Shown here piece by piece: positions 45,823 to 54,914 of a stretch of 64,000 bases of DNA (position 1 is the stretch's first letter; every line of letters starts with the position of its first letter). Both the position numbers and the translations under genes were made by a program. This DNA is from WTFY01 sp965220895 (GTDB taxonomy: Bacteria; Pseudomonadota; Gammaproteobacteria; UBA4575): positions 1,612,001 to 1,676,000 of the forward strand of contig OZ244850.1 of the NCBI GenBank assembly GCA_965220895.1. Reading direction: 5' to 3'. The notes under the pieces are model-generated. The model was not told the origin of the DNA, searched no databases, and saw only the letters and a list, made by a program, of their open reading frames with translations.

Positions 45823-47065
45823 CGTGCGCACCGCGAACGTCATCGCCGACCGCGACTTCGATGCGAATGACTTCACGGAGGAAGCCGGCATGTGTCCAGC
45901 AGGCCAGGTGGGAGACTACCCCGGCTGCATGAATCCACCACCCCCTCCGCAATGTCCGGAGGGTCAGACCGGGACCCCGCCCAACTGTGTCACACCCCCG
46001 CCGCGCCAATGCCCGGCAGGGTATAGCGGGACCTATCCCGACTGCACACCTCCGCCCCCACCTCCCATGTGTGCAGAAGGCCAGACCGGGACACCTCCCG
46101 ACTGCATGGACCCCGAACCGGACCCTGAACCCGATCCCGAGCCCGAACCGGAGCCCTCCGGCCCGATGATCATCGAGGACTACGCACCCCGTGCCGCCCT
46201 GTACGAGGCCCTGCCGGAGTTCCTGCTCGGCCTGCGCACGCAGACGGACTCCGCAGCGCATCGGCTTTCTGCCGCACTGCCGCTGTGGCTGGAAGTGTCC
46301 GGCCATAGTGGCGAGCACGACCCGCAGGACTCCACCGTGGGCACCGGGTATGACACCGGACACCGGGTCATGACCCTGGGCGGCACCCTGGTGCACAACG
46401 AACACTGGAACGTGCAGGCTTCAGTACACCGGGTCTCCGGGAGCGCCGAGGTCTCGTCTGCGGTCAAGGGCGGCGACATCGAGGCCGAGGGCCGGGGAAT
46501 ATCCCTGCAGGCCCGCTGGAGCCCGGGGGGCGGGCCCTATGCGAGTGGCAGGATCGCCTGGACCGACTATGCACTGGACCTCGACTCCGATGACGCGGCG
46601 GTCGGGCGCCTGGTGTCCTCCGTGGGGGCCGAGCGTCTTGCCCTGCAGCTCGAGGCCGGGCACCGCCTGCCCTGGGGCACCCGCAGCTTCCTGACCCCGC
46701 AGGTGGGCGTCTCGCACACGCAGGTGGACATTGACGGCTTCACCGATGCCACCGGGGCGCGGGCCGCGTTCCGGGATACCGAACGCTCCAGCGCCCGCCT
46801 GGGCGTGAGGGCCGATACCACCACCACCGGAGTGGCGTTATACGGTTCCGTGCATCTGGCGCATCACCTGGAGACCGGCACCACCGCAGACGTCTCCGGC
46901 GAGCGCCTGCGCGCGCGCACCCCGGACCACGACCTGCACCTCGCCCTCGGCGCACAGTGGCAGACCGGGCCGTGGATCCTCCAGGCCGGCCTCGGTGCAC
47001 GCCATGCCCTCGGCAGCGACAGCCACGCATACTCCGGAGACCTCAGGGTCGGGGTGCCGTTCTAG
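45734..47065 (+). CDS. Autotransporter linker and beta-barrel fragment (3' part of a broken gene)
   Basis: The coding signal begins at NGAWNVTMRPDGV (about 45749), not at the nominal start. It continues through a Cys/Pro-rich linker of four CP(A/E)GQTGTPPxC-like units (45893-46110), an Asp-Pro-Glu repeat, then about 290 residues of beta-barrel starting at YAPRAALYEALPEF and ending in Val-Pro-Phe with a terminal Phe. This is the outer-membrane translocator domain. It is in the +1 frame relative to the passenger ORF and is not expected to be made as drawn unless the frames are joined. Confidence 0.75.
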   Translation: MPVACNGAWNVTMRPDGVTVDRSTDPFTTSVRTANVIADRDFDANDFTEEAGMCPAGQVGDYPGCMNPPPPPQCPEGQTGTPPNCVTPPPRQCPAGYSGTYPDCTPPPPPPMCAEGQTGTPPDCMDPEPDPEPDPEPEPEPSGPMIIEDYAPRAALYEALPEFLLGLRTQTDSAAHRLSAALPLWLEVSGHSGEHDPQDSTVGTGYDTGHRVMTLGGTLVHNEHWNVQASVHRVSGSAEVSSAVKGGDIEAEGRGISLQARWSPGGGPYASGRIAWTDYALDLDSDDAAVGRLVSSVGAERLALQLEAGHRLPWGTRSFLTPQVGVSHTQVDIDGFTDATGARAAFRDTERSSARLGVRADTTTTGVALYGSVHLAHHLETGTTADVSGERLRARTPDHDLHLALGAQWQTGPWILQAGLGARHALGSDSHAYSGDLRVGVPF

Positions 47066-47287
47066 ACTCAAGACATACGGGCAACTGCCGGCCTGCAGAC
47101 AGCATCCGACTCCCTGGGCACATCCCTGTTGATAAACCGGGCAGTATGATTCGCACTTCGGCTACGGTACACTGCGGTGTGCAACAGGCAGTAATGTTGT
47201 GTTTACAGAAAGTCGGGTTTTTCACGCGTGCATCCACTTGAAAGATCAGGCAGGACCCGGGATTTTACTATCGAGAAGGAGAGTGTG

Positions 47288-47659
47288 ATGAGCACGATCG
47301 CCCTGACCAAAGACAACATTAACGAAACCATAGAGAACAGCGACACGGTGATCATCGATTTCTGGGCTGCGTGGTGCGGGCCTTGCAAATCCTTTGCTCC
47401 TACTTTCGAGACCGCTTCGGAGAACCATGAAGACATCGTATTTGGCAAGGTCGACACCGAAGATCAGCAGGAGCTGGCGCAGGCCTACAACATCCGCTCG
47501 ATCCCGATGCTCATGATATTCCGCGAGAAAATTTTGATCTACGCACAGCCAGGCGCCCTGTCTCCCTCGCAGCTCGAAGACGTCATCGAGAAGACCAAGA
47601 CGCTGGACATGGACATGGTGCGTGCAGAACTTGAGAAGCAGAAGTCCGAGACCGGATAA
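47288..47659 (+). CDS. Thioredoxin
   Basis: 123-aa thioredoxin fold protein with active site WCGPC (C30, C33) and cis-Pro in SIPMLMIF. No signal peptide, so cytoplasmic. The C-terminal extension DMDMVRAELEKQKSETG is longer than in E. coli TrxA. I start at the ATG at 47288, preceded by a purine-rich stretch (GAGAAGGAGAG). It is not the housekeeping trxA by context, since it stands between the autotransporter and a hydrolase. Confidence 0.9.
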   Translation: MSTIALTKDNINETIENSDTVIIDFWAAWCGPCKSFAPTFETASENHEDIVFGKVDTEDQQELAQAYNIRSIPMLMIFREKILIYAQPGALSPSQLEDVIEKTKTLDMDMVRAELEKQKSETG

Positions 47660-47686
47660 CCGAATACAGTCTGGGCGGCAGGTCTT

Positions 47687-48607
47687 GTGCTAGCCCGTGT
47701 CAATGAATCCGTTCCGGGTTCGGTGAACTCCCTGAGACCAAAGCATCCCAAGGTGTCCGGGGCAGTCCTGTGCGGTCTGCTGCTTTTCCTGCTTGCCGGC
47801 ATGGCATCAGGTTCCGGCCTGGACAACAGTACAAGAACCTTCACCCCAGCAGCGGAGATGCGAAGTGCGGACTGGAACGATCCACTGGAGCTGGAGCGGG
47901 TGTGGCAGGCGGCTCTGGTGCGAATCCCGGACTCCGGCGGCGGGCACATCGAGACCACGGCAGCGGAGTTGCACACGCTCCAGTTTGTGCAAGGGAAAAG
48001 ATTTCCGGCGGTGGTCTTCCTGCACGGCTGTTCGGGGATCGGCAAGGGCACCCACACGAGGATCAATTTCCTGGCCGCCAACGGCTATGCGGTGATCGCA
48101 CCACCAAGCCTGGCGCGGAAAAAATACCCGCAGTCCTGCGATCCGGAGAATTACCGTGGCGGCCTGTACCGCGATACCCTGAAGATGCGCCAGTTCGATG
48201 CCGGTTACGCCATCGAGAAAACCAAGACGCTTGCCTGGGTGGATGCGCGTCGTGTTTACCTGGTGGGACTCAGTGAAGGCGGCATCACCGCGGCCACCTT
48301 CCGATCGCAATCCGGCAAGGCTTCGGTCCGGGCCCGGGTGGTCGAGGCCTGGACCTGCCATGCAGGCTGGGACGAGTACCGCGGTATCAACGCTCCCGCA
48401 GACGAACCGGTGCTGACACTGCTGGCCTCAGAGGACCCCTGGTTTCAGGGCCCGAGGACGCGCGGGGAATGTAGCGGCTTTCTGGACCCGGACAACGGCA
48501 GCAAATCCGTGGTCTATACCGAGGCCGACCTGAGCCAGCGACATGCCCTGCTCGAAGACGAAAGGGTCCAGGCCGAGGTGCTGGAATTTTTGGCAAAACA
48601 CCGCTGA
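47687..48607 (+). CDS. Secreted alpha/beta hydrolase, dienelactone-hydrolase-like
   Basis: 306 aa. An N-terminal hydrophobic segment (about residues 25-40, ending in ASG) suggests export. The hydrolase core has VVFLHGCSG (oxyanion loop), the nucleophile elbow GLSEGG with Ser196, and a C-terminal His in SQRHALLED. The substrate is unknown. The start is uncertain; GTG 47687 is used and a GTG near 47753 is an alternative. Confidence 0.75.
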   Translation: MLARVNESVPGSVNSLRPKHPKVSGAVLCGLLLFLLAGMASGSGLDNSTRTFTPAAEMRSADWNDPLELERVWQAALVRIPDSGGGHIETTAAELHTLQFVQGKRFPAVVFLHGCSGIGKGTHTRINFLAANGYAVIAPPSLARKKYPQSCDPENYRGGLYRDTLKMRQFDAGYAIEKTKTLAWVDARRVYLVGLSEGGITAATFRSQSGKASVRARVVEAWTCHAGWDEYRGINAPADEPVLTLLASEDPWFQGPRTRGECSGFLDPDNGSKSVVYTEADLSQRHALLEDERVQAEVLEFLAKHR

Positions 48608-48638
48608 GCGGGGCAGGTCCCTCGACCAGGGGGCGGGC

Positions 48639-49919
48639 TCAGATGTTCTCGAATGCGTGGTTGATGAGCTCCAGGGTCGTCTCGATGTCTTCGCGGCTGT
48701 GCGCACTGGAGACAAATCCCGCCTCGTACGGCGAAGGTGCAAAATAAACCCCCTGGTCCAGCATGGCGTGGAAAAAGGCGGTGAACTGCTGCTGGTTGCA
48801 CGCGGCCGCCTGGGAAAAATTGGTCACTTTCTCATCTTCAGTGAAGAAAATTCCGAACATGCCGCAGACGTGGTTCACCGCCAGCGGGACATGGTGCTCC
48901 TTGGCGGCGTTGCGCACGCCTTCTGCCAGCAGCGTGGTCTTGCGGTGCAGCTGGTCGTGAAAGCCCCGTTCTGAAACCAGTTCAAGGGTCGCCAGGCCCG
49001 CGGCCATGGCCACGGGATTGCCGGACAGGGTGCCCGCCTGGTAGACCGGGCCTTCCGGGGCCAGCGACTCCATGATCTTGCGTTCACCCCCCAGGGCTCC
49101 GACCGGCATTCCGCCACCCAGGACCTTCCCCAGGGTGGTGAGGTCAGGCACCACGTTGTAGAGTTGCTGCGCGCCGCCCCGAGCGACGCGAAACCCGGTC
49201 ATCACCTCGTCAAAGATCAGGATCGCCTTGTACTCGGAACAGAGCTTGCGCAAACCCTGCAGGAAATCCTTGTCCGGGGGGATGCAGTTCATGTTGCCTG
49301 CCACCGGCTCGACGATCACGCAGGCGATTTCCTCGCCTAGGGTTTCAAACGTTGTGCGTACCCCGTCCAGGTCATTGTAGGTCAGCGTGAGGGTGTGTTC
49401 GGCAAGGGCCGGGATGACCCCGGGTGAGCTGGGTACCCCCAGCGTCAGTGCACCGGAGCCGGCCTTCACCAGCAGGGCGTCCCCGTGGCCGTGGTAGCAG
49501 CCTTCGAACTTGATGATTTTGTTGCGGCCCGTGTGCCCGCGGGCCAGGCGGATGGCGCTCATGGTGGCTTCCGTGCCGGAGTTGACCATGCGCACCAGGT
49601 CCACGGACTCGATCATCTCGCAGACTTTCCTGGCCAGCTCCGTCTCGATCTCCGTCGGTGTGCCGAAGCTGAGTCCGTGCTCGGCGGTCTGGCGCACGGT
49701 CTCGACGACCTTGGGATGGGCATGGCCTAGGATCATCGGACCCCAGGAACCGACGTAATCAATGTACTTCTTGTCGTGGATGTCATACAGGTAGGCGCCG
49801 TCCCCGCGCTTGAAAAACACCGGCGTGCCGCCGACGGCCTTGAATGCACGCACGGGGGAATTGACCCCGCCGGGGATGTAGCGCAGGGCCTCCTCAAATG
49901 CCTGTTCTGAACTGGTCAT
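48639..49919 (-). CDS. hemL: Glutamate-1-semialdehyde 2,1-aminomutase
   Basis: PLP enzyme that makes 5-aminolevulinate in the C5 haem pathway. The Schiff-base lysine is K265 in TTLGKVLGGGMPVGA, the same position as in E. coli. Length is 426 aa. It lies next to thiE, a common pairing in gammaproteobacteria. Confidence 0.97.
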   Translation of the reverse strand: MTSSEQAFEEALRYIPGGVNSPVRAFKAVGGTPVFFKRGDGAYLYDIHDKKYIDYVGSWGPMILGHAHPKVVETVRQTAEHGLSFGTPTEIETELARKVCEMIESVDLVRMVNSGTEATMSAIRLARGHTGRNKIIKFEGCYHGHGDALLVKAGSGALTLGVPSSPGVIPALAEHTLTLTYNDLDGVRTTFETLGEEIACVIVEPVAGNMNCIPPDKDFLQGLRKLCSEYKAILIFDEVMTGFRVARGGAQQLYNVVPDLTTLGKVLGGGMPVGALGGERKIMESLAPEGPVYQAGTLSGNPVAMAAGLATLELVSERGFHDQLHRKTTLLAEGVRNAAKEHHVPLAVNHVCGMFGIFFTEDEKVTNFSQAAACNQQQFTAFFHAMLDQGVYFAPSPYEAGFVSSAHSREDIETTLELINHAFENI

Positions 49920-49959
49920 GGTTTGCGTTGTGTACGGTTGTCCTGGAGTTGACCTTCAA

Positions 49960-50598
49960 TCATGAGGCGGCACAAAACGGCTGCAGCAGGGCCTGGTAGT
50001 CCTGCACCGACCGGGCCGGGGAGGGTGCATCAAAAAGATTGCTGATCACGGCAACCATGTCAGCCCCGGCTTGCAGCAGGGGCATCACGTTCTCCTGCGT
50101 GATCCCTCCGATGGCACACACCGGAACATCCAGTTCCTGCTTGGAACGCACGATCAGGTCGAGGTCGGCGCGCGGTGCCGAGGGTTTGGTCGGTGAGGCG
50201 AAAAAGCTCCCGAACGCGATGTAGCTGGCCCCGTTCGCAACCGCTTCAACGGCATTGTCGTAGCGATTGTAGCAGGACGCCCCGATGATTTTGCCAGCTC
50301 CCAGGCAGGCACGGGCTTCATCGATCCGGCGATCCTCTTTGCCCAGGTGAACCCCGTCGGCATCCACTTCCCGGGCCAGCTCGACGTCATCGTTGATGAT
50401 CAGCAGGCTTCGGTGCTTTTGGGTCAGCTGCCTGAGTTGTTGCGCGTTGCGCGTTCGCACCGCTTGGTCATTGACCTTGTCCCGGTACTGGATGAACGGG
50501 GTGCCTGCAACCAGCACAGCCTGTACCCGAGCGAGAAAATCGGCTGCACCGATGTGCTGCGCATCGGCGATTGCATAGAGCCCCTGTAGCGTGCGCAT
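49960..50598 (-). CDS. thiE: Thiamine phosphate synthase
   Basis: TIM-barrel enzyme that joins HMP-PP and thiazole phosphate. Visible are QYRDK near residue 36, the DGVHLG motif, the GxSCYN region and AIGGI with phosphate-binding GADMVAVIS. I use the ATG at 50598 (212 aa); a GTG two codons upstream is possible. thiD is 2.7 kb away, with an RND gene between. Confidence 0.94.
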   Translation of the reverse strand: MRTLQGLYAIADAQHIGAADFLARVQAVLVAGTPFIQYRDKVNDQAVRTRNAQQLRQLTQKHRSLLIINDDVELAREVDADGVHLGKEDRRIDEARACLGAGKIIGASCYNRYDNAVEAVANGASYIAFGSFFASPTKPSAPRADLDLIVRSKQELDVPVCAIGGITQENVMPLLQAGADMVAVISNLFDAPSPARSVQDYQALLQPFCAAS

Positions 50599-50604
50599 GT
50601 TCAC

Positions 50605-50916
50605 TCTTTATCGAATGGATGGGTCCCTGCATGCATGTCGAGAAGCTGCAGGCGTTACCGAGATGTATTCAAGCATACTTCATGGGGTGTTCCTAGCCGA
50701 GCCACGGAGATTCCAGGGCCCGGTCCGTGCGAGGGAGCTCCGGTCGCTACGTTTTCCCGTGGGCATCTGCGGTATACTCGGGCGTTCGGATTTTCTGATT
50801 TCAACTGTTCTCCTGGTGCCCGCATCGCACGAAGGTGTACCCCATGTCCATGCCATTCGCCTGCGTCAACCCGTTGCGGCCCGGCCCAATGCCCCGCCAG
50901 GCAGTGTGAGAGGTTT
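50605..50916. other. Intergenic region between thiE and the RND gene
   Basis: 312 bp between divergent genes. No gene or RNA structure is supported. A TATACT hexamer at 50773-50778 could be a -10 element for the RND gene, but no good -35 is placed upstream of it. I see no thiamine-riboswitch core. Confidence 0.3.
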
Positions 50917-53229
50917 ATGAAGTCGCTTTTTGCCAAGAACCAGCAGTTACTGGAACGCATGGTCACCCGGGTTCTGCACCATCGCGGCTGGGTCATTGGC
51001 ACTGCCGTGGTGCTGACGCTGGTCATGGCTGTTGGGGTGCTCTTTGTCAGCGTCACCAACGACTACCGGATTCTGTTCGATGAGGGCAACCCGCAACTGG
51101 CTGCCCTGGATACGCTGAGGGACACGTACTCCACCTCGGACCGGGTGCTGGTTGCCGTGGCTCCCCGCCAGAGCACGGTCTTCACGCGCGAGGTGCTGGG
51201 CGCCTTCGAGGAGTTGACCGAAGCCGCCTGGCAAACCCCGTATTCCAGCCGCGTAGACTCCCTCACCAACTATCTGCACAGCGAGGCATTCGGGGACGAT
51301 CTGGTCGTGGCCCCGCTGGTCGAGGATGCGCATTCCCTGAGTGATGCCGAGCTCGCACGGGCCGGGAGTATTGCGCTTGGCGTGAGTGAATTGACCGGGC
51401 GCCTGGTGTCCCATGACGGGCGCGTCGGCGGCCTGCTGATCAATTTCGTATTGCCCGATACGCCCGATCAGGCGGTCGTTGAGATCACCGATTACCTGAA
51501 GGTCCTGCTGGATGCGGCCCGTGCCCGCTATCCGGGGGTTGAGTTCTACATGACCGGCAGCATCGTCATGAACCGGGCCTTCTCCGATGCCACCAAGGAC
51601 GACCTGCTGACCCTGACGCCGATCGTATTCTCCGTCATCGTGCTGGTGGCGGTGCTCCTTTTGCGCTCGGTCTGGTGCACGGTCGCGATCATGACCATGA
51701 CCCTGTTCGTGGTGGGCACCACTGTGGGTTTTGCGGGGTGGCTGGGCACGGTCTTCAGTCCCGGCAATGCCGGGGTGCCGATCATCGTCATGACCGTCAC
51801 GGTCGCCCATTCGGTCCATGTGGTCACCGGGATGATGGCTGCCATGCGGCGCGGGCTCGAAAAAAACGCGGCCATCGTCGAGTCGGTCCGCATCAACGCG
51901 TACCCCGTGTTTTTGACCTCGCTGACCACGACCATCGGGTTTCTCAGCCTGAACGCCGCGGATTCGCCGCCGTTTCGCAGCCTCGGCAATTTCGTGGCAT
52001 TCGGTATCCTAGTGGCGTTCATCCATGCCATGACTGTGCTGCCGGCACTGCTTTCCGTTTTCCCCCTGCAACTGCGCGCGGCCCAGACCGGCCGTCGTGG
52101 CTTTTTCGATCGCCTGGCGGACTTTGTCATCGCGCGGCGAACGTTCCTGTTCTGGTTTCTGGGCCTGGTCGCGGTGGCCCTGATCTCGGGCATACCGCGC
52201 AATGAGCTGACCGACAACTGGACACGGTATTTCGACGAGCGTTATGAATTGCGCCGTGCCACGGATTTTGTCATCGACAACCTGAGCGGCCTGGACCTGC
52301 TGGAATACTCGCTCGATGCCGGTCGTGCGGACGGGATCACCGACCCGGACTACCTGCGTGACGTGGAGGCCTTCGCGCAGTGGTACCGCGAGCAGCCGGA
52401 AGTGACCAACGTGCAGGCCTTCACGGACATCATGAAGCGCCTGAACCGGAACATGCATGGGGACGATCCCGCGTACTACCGGGTGCCGGAGACCCAGGAG
52501 CTCGCCGCGCAATACCTGCTGCTGTACGAGCTCTCGCTGCCCGAGGGCACGGATCTCAACGACCGCATCAACATGCCCAAGTCGGCCACGCGCTTGACCG
52601 TGATGGCCCGGGACATGTCCACCCAGGCCCTGCGCCGACTCGATGACCGGGCCCAGGCTTGGCTGCGTGCCAACTTGCCCGGCGTGACCTCGGAGGCCTC
52701 GGGGATCAGCATGATCTTCGCCTATATCACGGAACGCAACATCTACAGCATGCTGCAAGGCACGATGATCGCCATGGCCCTGATCTCGCTGATCCTGGTG
52801 CTGGCCTTCAGGAGCGTGCGCCTGGGCCTGGTCAGTCTGGTGCCCAATTTCATCCCGGCAGCCATGAGTTTCGGTCTGTGGGGGTATTCCGTCGGTTACG
52901 TGGGCCTGCCCTCGTCGATTGTCGTTGCCATCGTCCTCGGCATAGTAGTGGACGATACGATTCATTTCCTCAGCAAGTACCTGAAAGCCCGGCGCGAGGG
53001 ATGCCTGGCACCCGATGCGGTTCGCGCCTCTTTCAATACGGTGGGCCAGGCGCTTTGGACCACGACCGCGGTGCTGGCGGCAGGCTTTCTGGTGTTCTCC
53101 ACGTCCGGATTCGAGCCGAGCTGGGCACTCGGCATGCTAGTCGCCATCACGATCGTGTTTGCGCTGGCAGCGGACTTCCTGCTGCTTCCCACCCTGCTGA
53201 TGGCCCTGGACCGCAAGCGATTGACTTGA
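50917..53229 (+). CDS. RND superfamily (MMPL-type) exporter
   Basis: 770-aa membrane protein with the duplicated RND layout: TM1 (about 25-45), a large periplasmic loop, five helices, TM7 (about 410-430), a second periplasmic loop and five more helices to the end. Helix 4-like motif ending VVDDTIHFLSKY carries the acidic pair used in proton coupling. It belongs to the COG1033-type predicted lipid/sterol exporters rather than to AcrB pumps. The ATG at 50917 is used; the frame is open upstream but lacks coding character. It interrupts the thiE-thiD neighbourhood. Confidence 0.88.
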   Translation: MKSLFAKNQQLLERMVTRVLHHRGWVIGTAVVLTLVMAVGVLFVSVTNDYRILFDEGNPQLAALDTLRDTYSTSDRVLVAVAPRQSTVFTREVLGAFEELTEAAWQTPYSSRVDSLTNYLHSEAFGDDLVVAPLVEDAHSLSDAELARAGSIALGVSELTGRLVSHDGRVGGLLINFVLPDTPDQAVVEITDYLKVLLDAARARYPGVEFYMTGSIVMNRAFSDATKDDLLTLTPIVFSVIVLVAVLLLRSVWCTVAIMTMTLFVVGTTVGFAGWLGTVFSPGNAGVPIIVMTVTVAHSVHVVTGMMAAMRRGLEKNAAIVESVRINAYPVFLTSLTTTIGFLSLNAADSPPFRSLGNFVAFGILVAFIHAMTVLPALLSVFPLQLRAAQTGRRGFFDRLADFVIARRTFLFWFLGLVAVALISGIPRNELTDNWTRYFDERYELRRATDFVIDNLSGLDLLEYSLDAGRADGITDPDYLRDVEAFAQWYREQPEVTNVQAFTDIMKRLNRNMHGDDPAYYRVPETQELAAQYLLLYELSLPEGTDLNDRINMPKSATRLTVMARDMSTQALRRLDDRAQAWLRANLPGVTSEASGISMIFAYITERNIYSMLQGTMIAMALISLILVLAFRSVRLGLVSLVPNFIPAAMSFGLWGYSVGYVGLPSSIVVAIVLGIVVDDTIHFLSKYLKARREGCLAPDAVRASFNTVGQALWTTTAVLAAGFLVFSTSGFEPSWALGMLVAITIVFALAADFLLLPTLLMALDRKRLT

Positions 53230-53257
53230 GCTTGCGGGTGGCTGCCTGGAGCTGGGG

Positions 53258-54052
53258 TTACTTGACCCAGAAAAAGCGGTTGGGAATTTTCTGTCCCATG
53301 CCCAGCTGGCGGGCGGACTGCAGGCATTTCCAGGCAAAGTCCTGCGCCTGGTAAATGGCGGACAGCACCTCCTGGCCGTGGGCCAGCAGCCCGGCTATGG
53401 CTGCCGCCAGTGTGCAGCCCGTACCGTGGTACTGTCCCGGCATGCGCGCCCAGGCATGCGAGTTGAGCTTGCGGTGATTGCCGTACAGGGCATTGTGCAC
53501 TTCCCGTGCGTCCGCCTCGCAGTCCGTGACCAGCACGTAATGTGCGCCGCGCTCCAGCACGGCCATGGCACAGGCCTCCAGCGTATCCCCCTCCGGTGCC
53601 AGCATCTTGACTTCATGGCGGTTGGGCGTGATCACGTTGGTCAAAGGCGTGAGTAAAGCGTTGATGGCCTGGATGACGCTTGCATCCGCCAGCACCTTGC
53701 CCCCGCCCGCACAGATGACCGGGTCCAGCACCACCGGCAGGTGGGGATAGTCCACCAGCAATGTGTGAATGGCACTCGCCGTTTCCACGCTTCCGACCAG
53801 GCCGATCTTGATGGCCGCAATGTTCATATCCTCCAGAACGACGCGGGCCTGCTCGATGATCATGTGCTCATCGGTCTGTAGCGTTTTCTGCACATTCATA
53901 GTATTTTGAACCGTGATCGAGGTGATCACGGGAGCCGTATGGCAACCCAGGCTGGCCAGCGTTTCGATATCGGCCTGTATGCCGGCTCCGCCTGTCGGGT
54001 CCGAGCCAGACATCGCCATTACGACGGGAATCGATGCAGTATCTTCATTCAT
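53258..54052 (-). CDS. thiD: Hydroxymethylpyrimidine / phosphomethylpyrimidine kinase
   Basis: Phosphorylates HMP twice for thiamine synthesis. The N-terminal signature SGSDPTGGAGIQADI and the C-terminal GTGCTLAAAIAG anion hole are present. Length is 264 aa. It is divergent from rubredoxin with only 24 bp between the starts. Confidence 0.95.
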   Translation of the reverse strand: MNEDTASIPVVMAMSGSDPTGGAGIQADIETLASLGCHTAPVITSITVQNTMNVQKTLQTDEHMIIEQARVVLEDMNIAAIKIGLVGSVETASAIHTLLVDYPHLPVVLDPVICAGGGKVLADASVIQAINALLTPLTNVITPNRHEVKMLAPEGDTLEACAMAVLERGAHYVLVTDCEADAREVHNALYGNHRKLNSHAWARMPGQYHGTGCTLAAAIAGLLAHGQEVLSAIYQAQDFAWKCLQSARQLGMGQKIPNRFFWVK

Positions 54053-54076
54053 TGCACACGCGCAAGGACAGGATCA

Positions 54077-54247
54077 ATGCAGTATAAGACATATATGTGC
54101 GTCATTTGCGGGTGGGTCTACGATGAAGCCCAGGGGGCACCGGATGAAGGTATCGCCCCAGGCACGCGCTGGGAGGACATCCCCCTGAACTGGTGCTGCC
54201 CCGAATGCGGGGCGATGAAAGACGACTTTCAGATGATCGAGGTCTAG
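54077..54247 (+). CDS. Rubredoxin
   Basis: 56-aa one-iron electron carrier. The Fe(Cys)4 ligands are C8 and C11 (CVICGW) and C41 and C44 (CPECG). An additional Cys at 40, where most have Val, gives WCCPECG. The start at 54077 follows an ACAGGA site. The thiD/rubredoxin/hemL neighbourhood is common. It converges on the aldolase gene with a 4-bp stop overlap. Confidence 0.94.
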   Translation: MQYKTYMCVICGWVYDEAQGAPDEGIAPGTRWEDIPLNWCCPECGAMKDDFQMIEV

Positions 54248-54798
54248 CGCCCGATCTGTCTTGCCAGGTGCGAGATCTTGGCAGACTGCTCGAGCGAGCA
54301 GGTCCATTTGTATGCCAGGTCCAGCGATTCAGCGCTGGCGTAAACCCCATGCCCGCAGGTCACGGTGATACGGTGTTCCTGCAAGGCACGTGCGACCACC
54401 TGCGGTGATTGCTCGGCATATTGATCGAAGGGGATGCGGTGCACGGGCACTCTCGGGAAATACAGCTGTCCCTCGAAATCCTCCGGCACAAAATCCTTCC
54501 CGTCCAGCGTGACCGCGATGGAGTAGGGCCCGTGGCTGTGCAGCAGGGCATGCGCCTCGGGATTTTTCCGGTACACCTCGATATGCAGCGTTGCGTCAAA
54601 AGAGGCTTTTTCACCGGCATCGCCCTGCATGCTGCAGGCCACCAGGTCCTCGGGCCTCAAAGTATCTGCACAGGCCCCCGAGGGGGTAATCCATACGGTA
54701 TCGTCTTCGCGGAACGAGGCATTGCCGCTGTGCGAGTCGTTGTAGCCGTACTGGCGCAGCCAGGAATAGTAGGCTACCAGTTTTTCTTTCGTGCTCAT
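54244..54798 (-). CDS. Class II aldolase / adducin domain protein
   Basis: 184 aa with the zinc-binding HSHG and a downstream HGVY, as in FucA and MtnB. The usual catalytic Glu in the SSE-P-H segment is not clearly conserved; the equivalent stretch reads ASFDATLH with Asp. The function may therefore differ from sugar-phosphate aldol cleavage. It is divergent from a PfkB-type kinase (116 bp), which hints at a shared sugar or nucleoside pathway. Confidence 0.8.
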   Translation of the reverse strand: MSTKEKLVAYYSWLRQYGYNDSHSGNASFREDDTVWITPSGACADTLRPEDLVACSMQGDAGEKASFDATLHIEVYRKNPEAHALLHSHGPYSIAVTLDGKDFVPEDFEGQLYFPRVPVHRIPFDQYAEQSPQVVARALQEHRITVTCGHGVYASAESLDLAYKWTCSLEQSAKISHLARQIGR

Positions 54799-54914
54799 GG
54801 ATTCGCAGGTCGATATGTTTTATGGTCGTATGCGTTATGCGGTCAACGCCATGACAGGCCTCTTGAGAAACATGAACGGCAGCCACTTTTGGAACGTGTA
54901 AAAGGACAGACCCG

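Noticed and set aside
50605..50916. TPP riboswitch upstream of thiE
   Set aside because: No conserved THI-box core (such as CUGAGA with its partner helix) is seen on the thiE strand.
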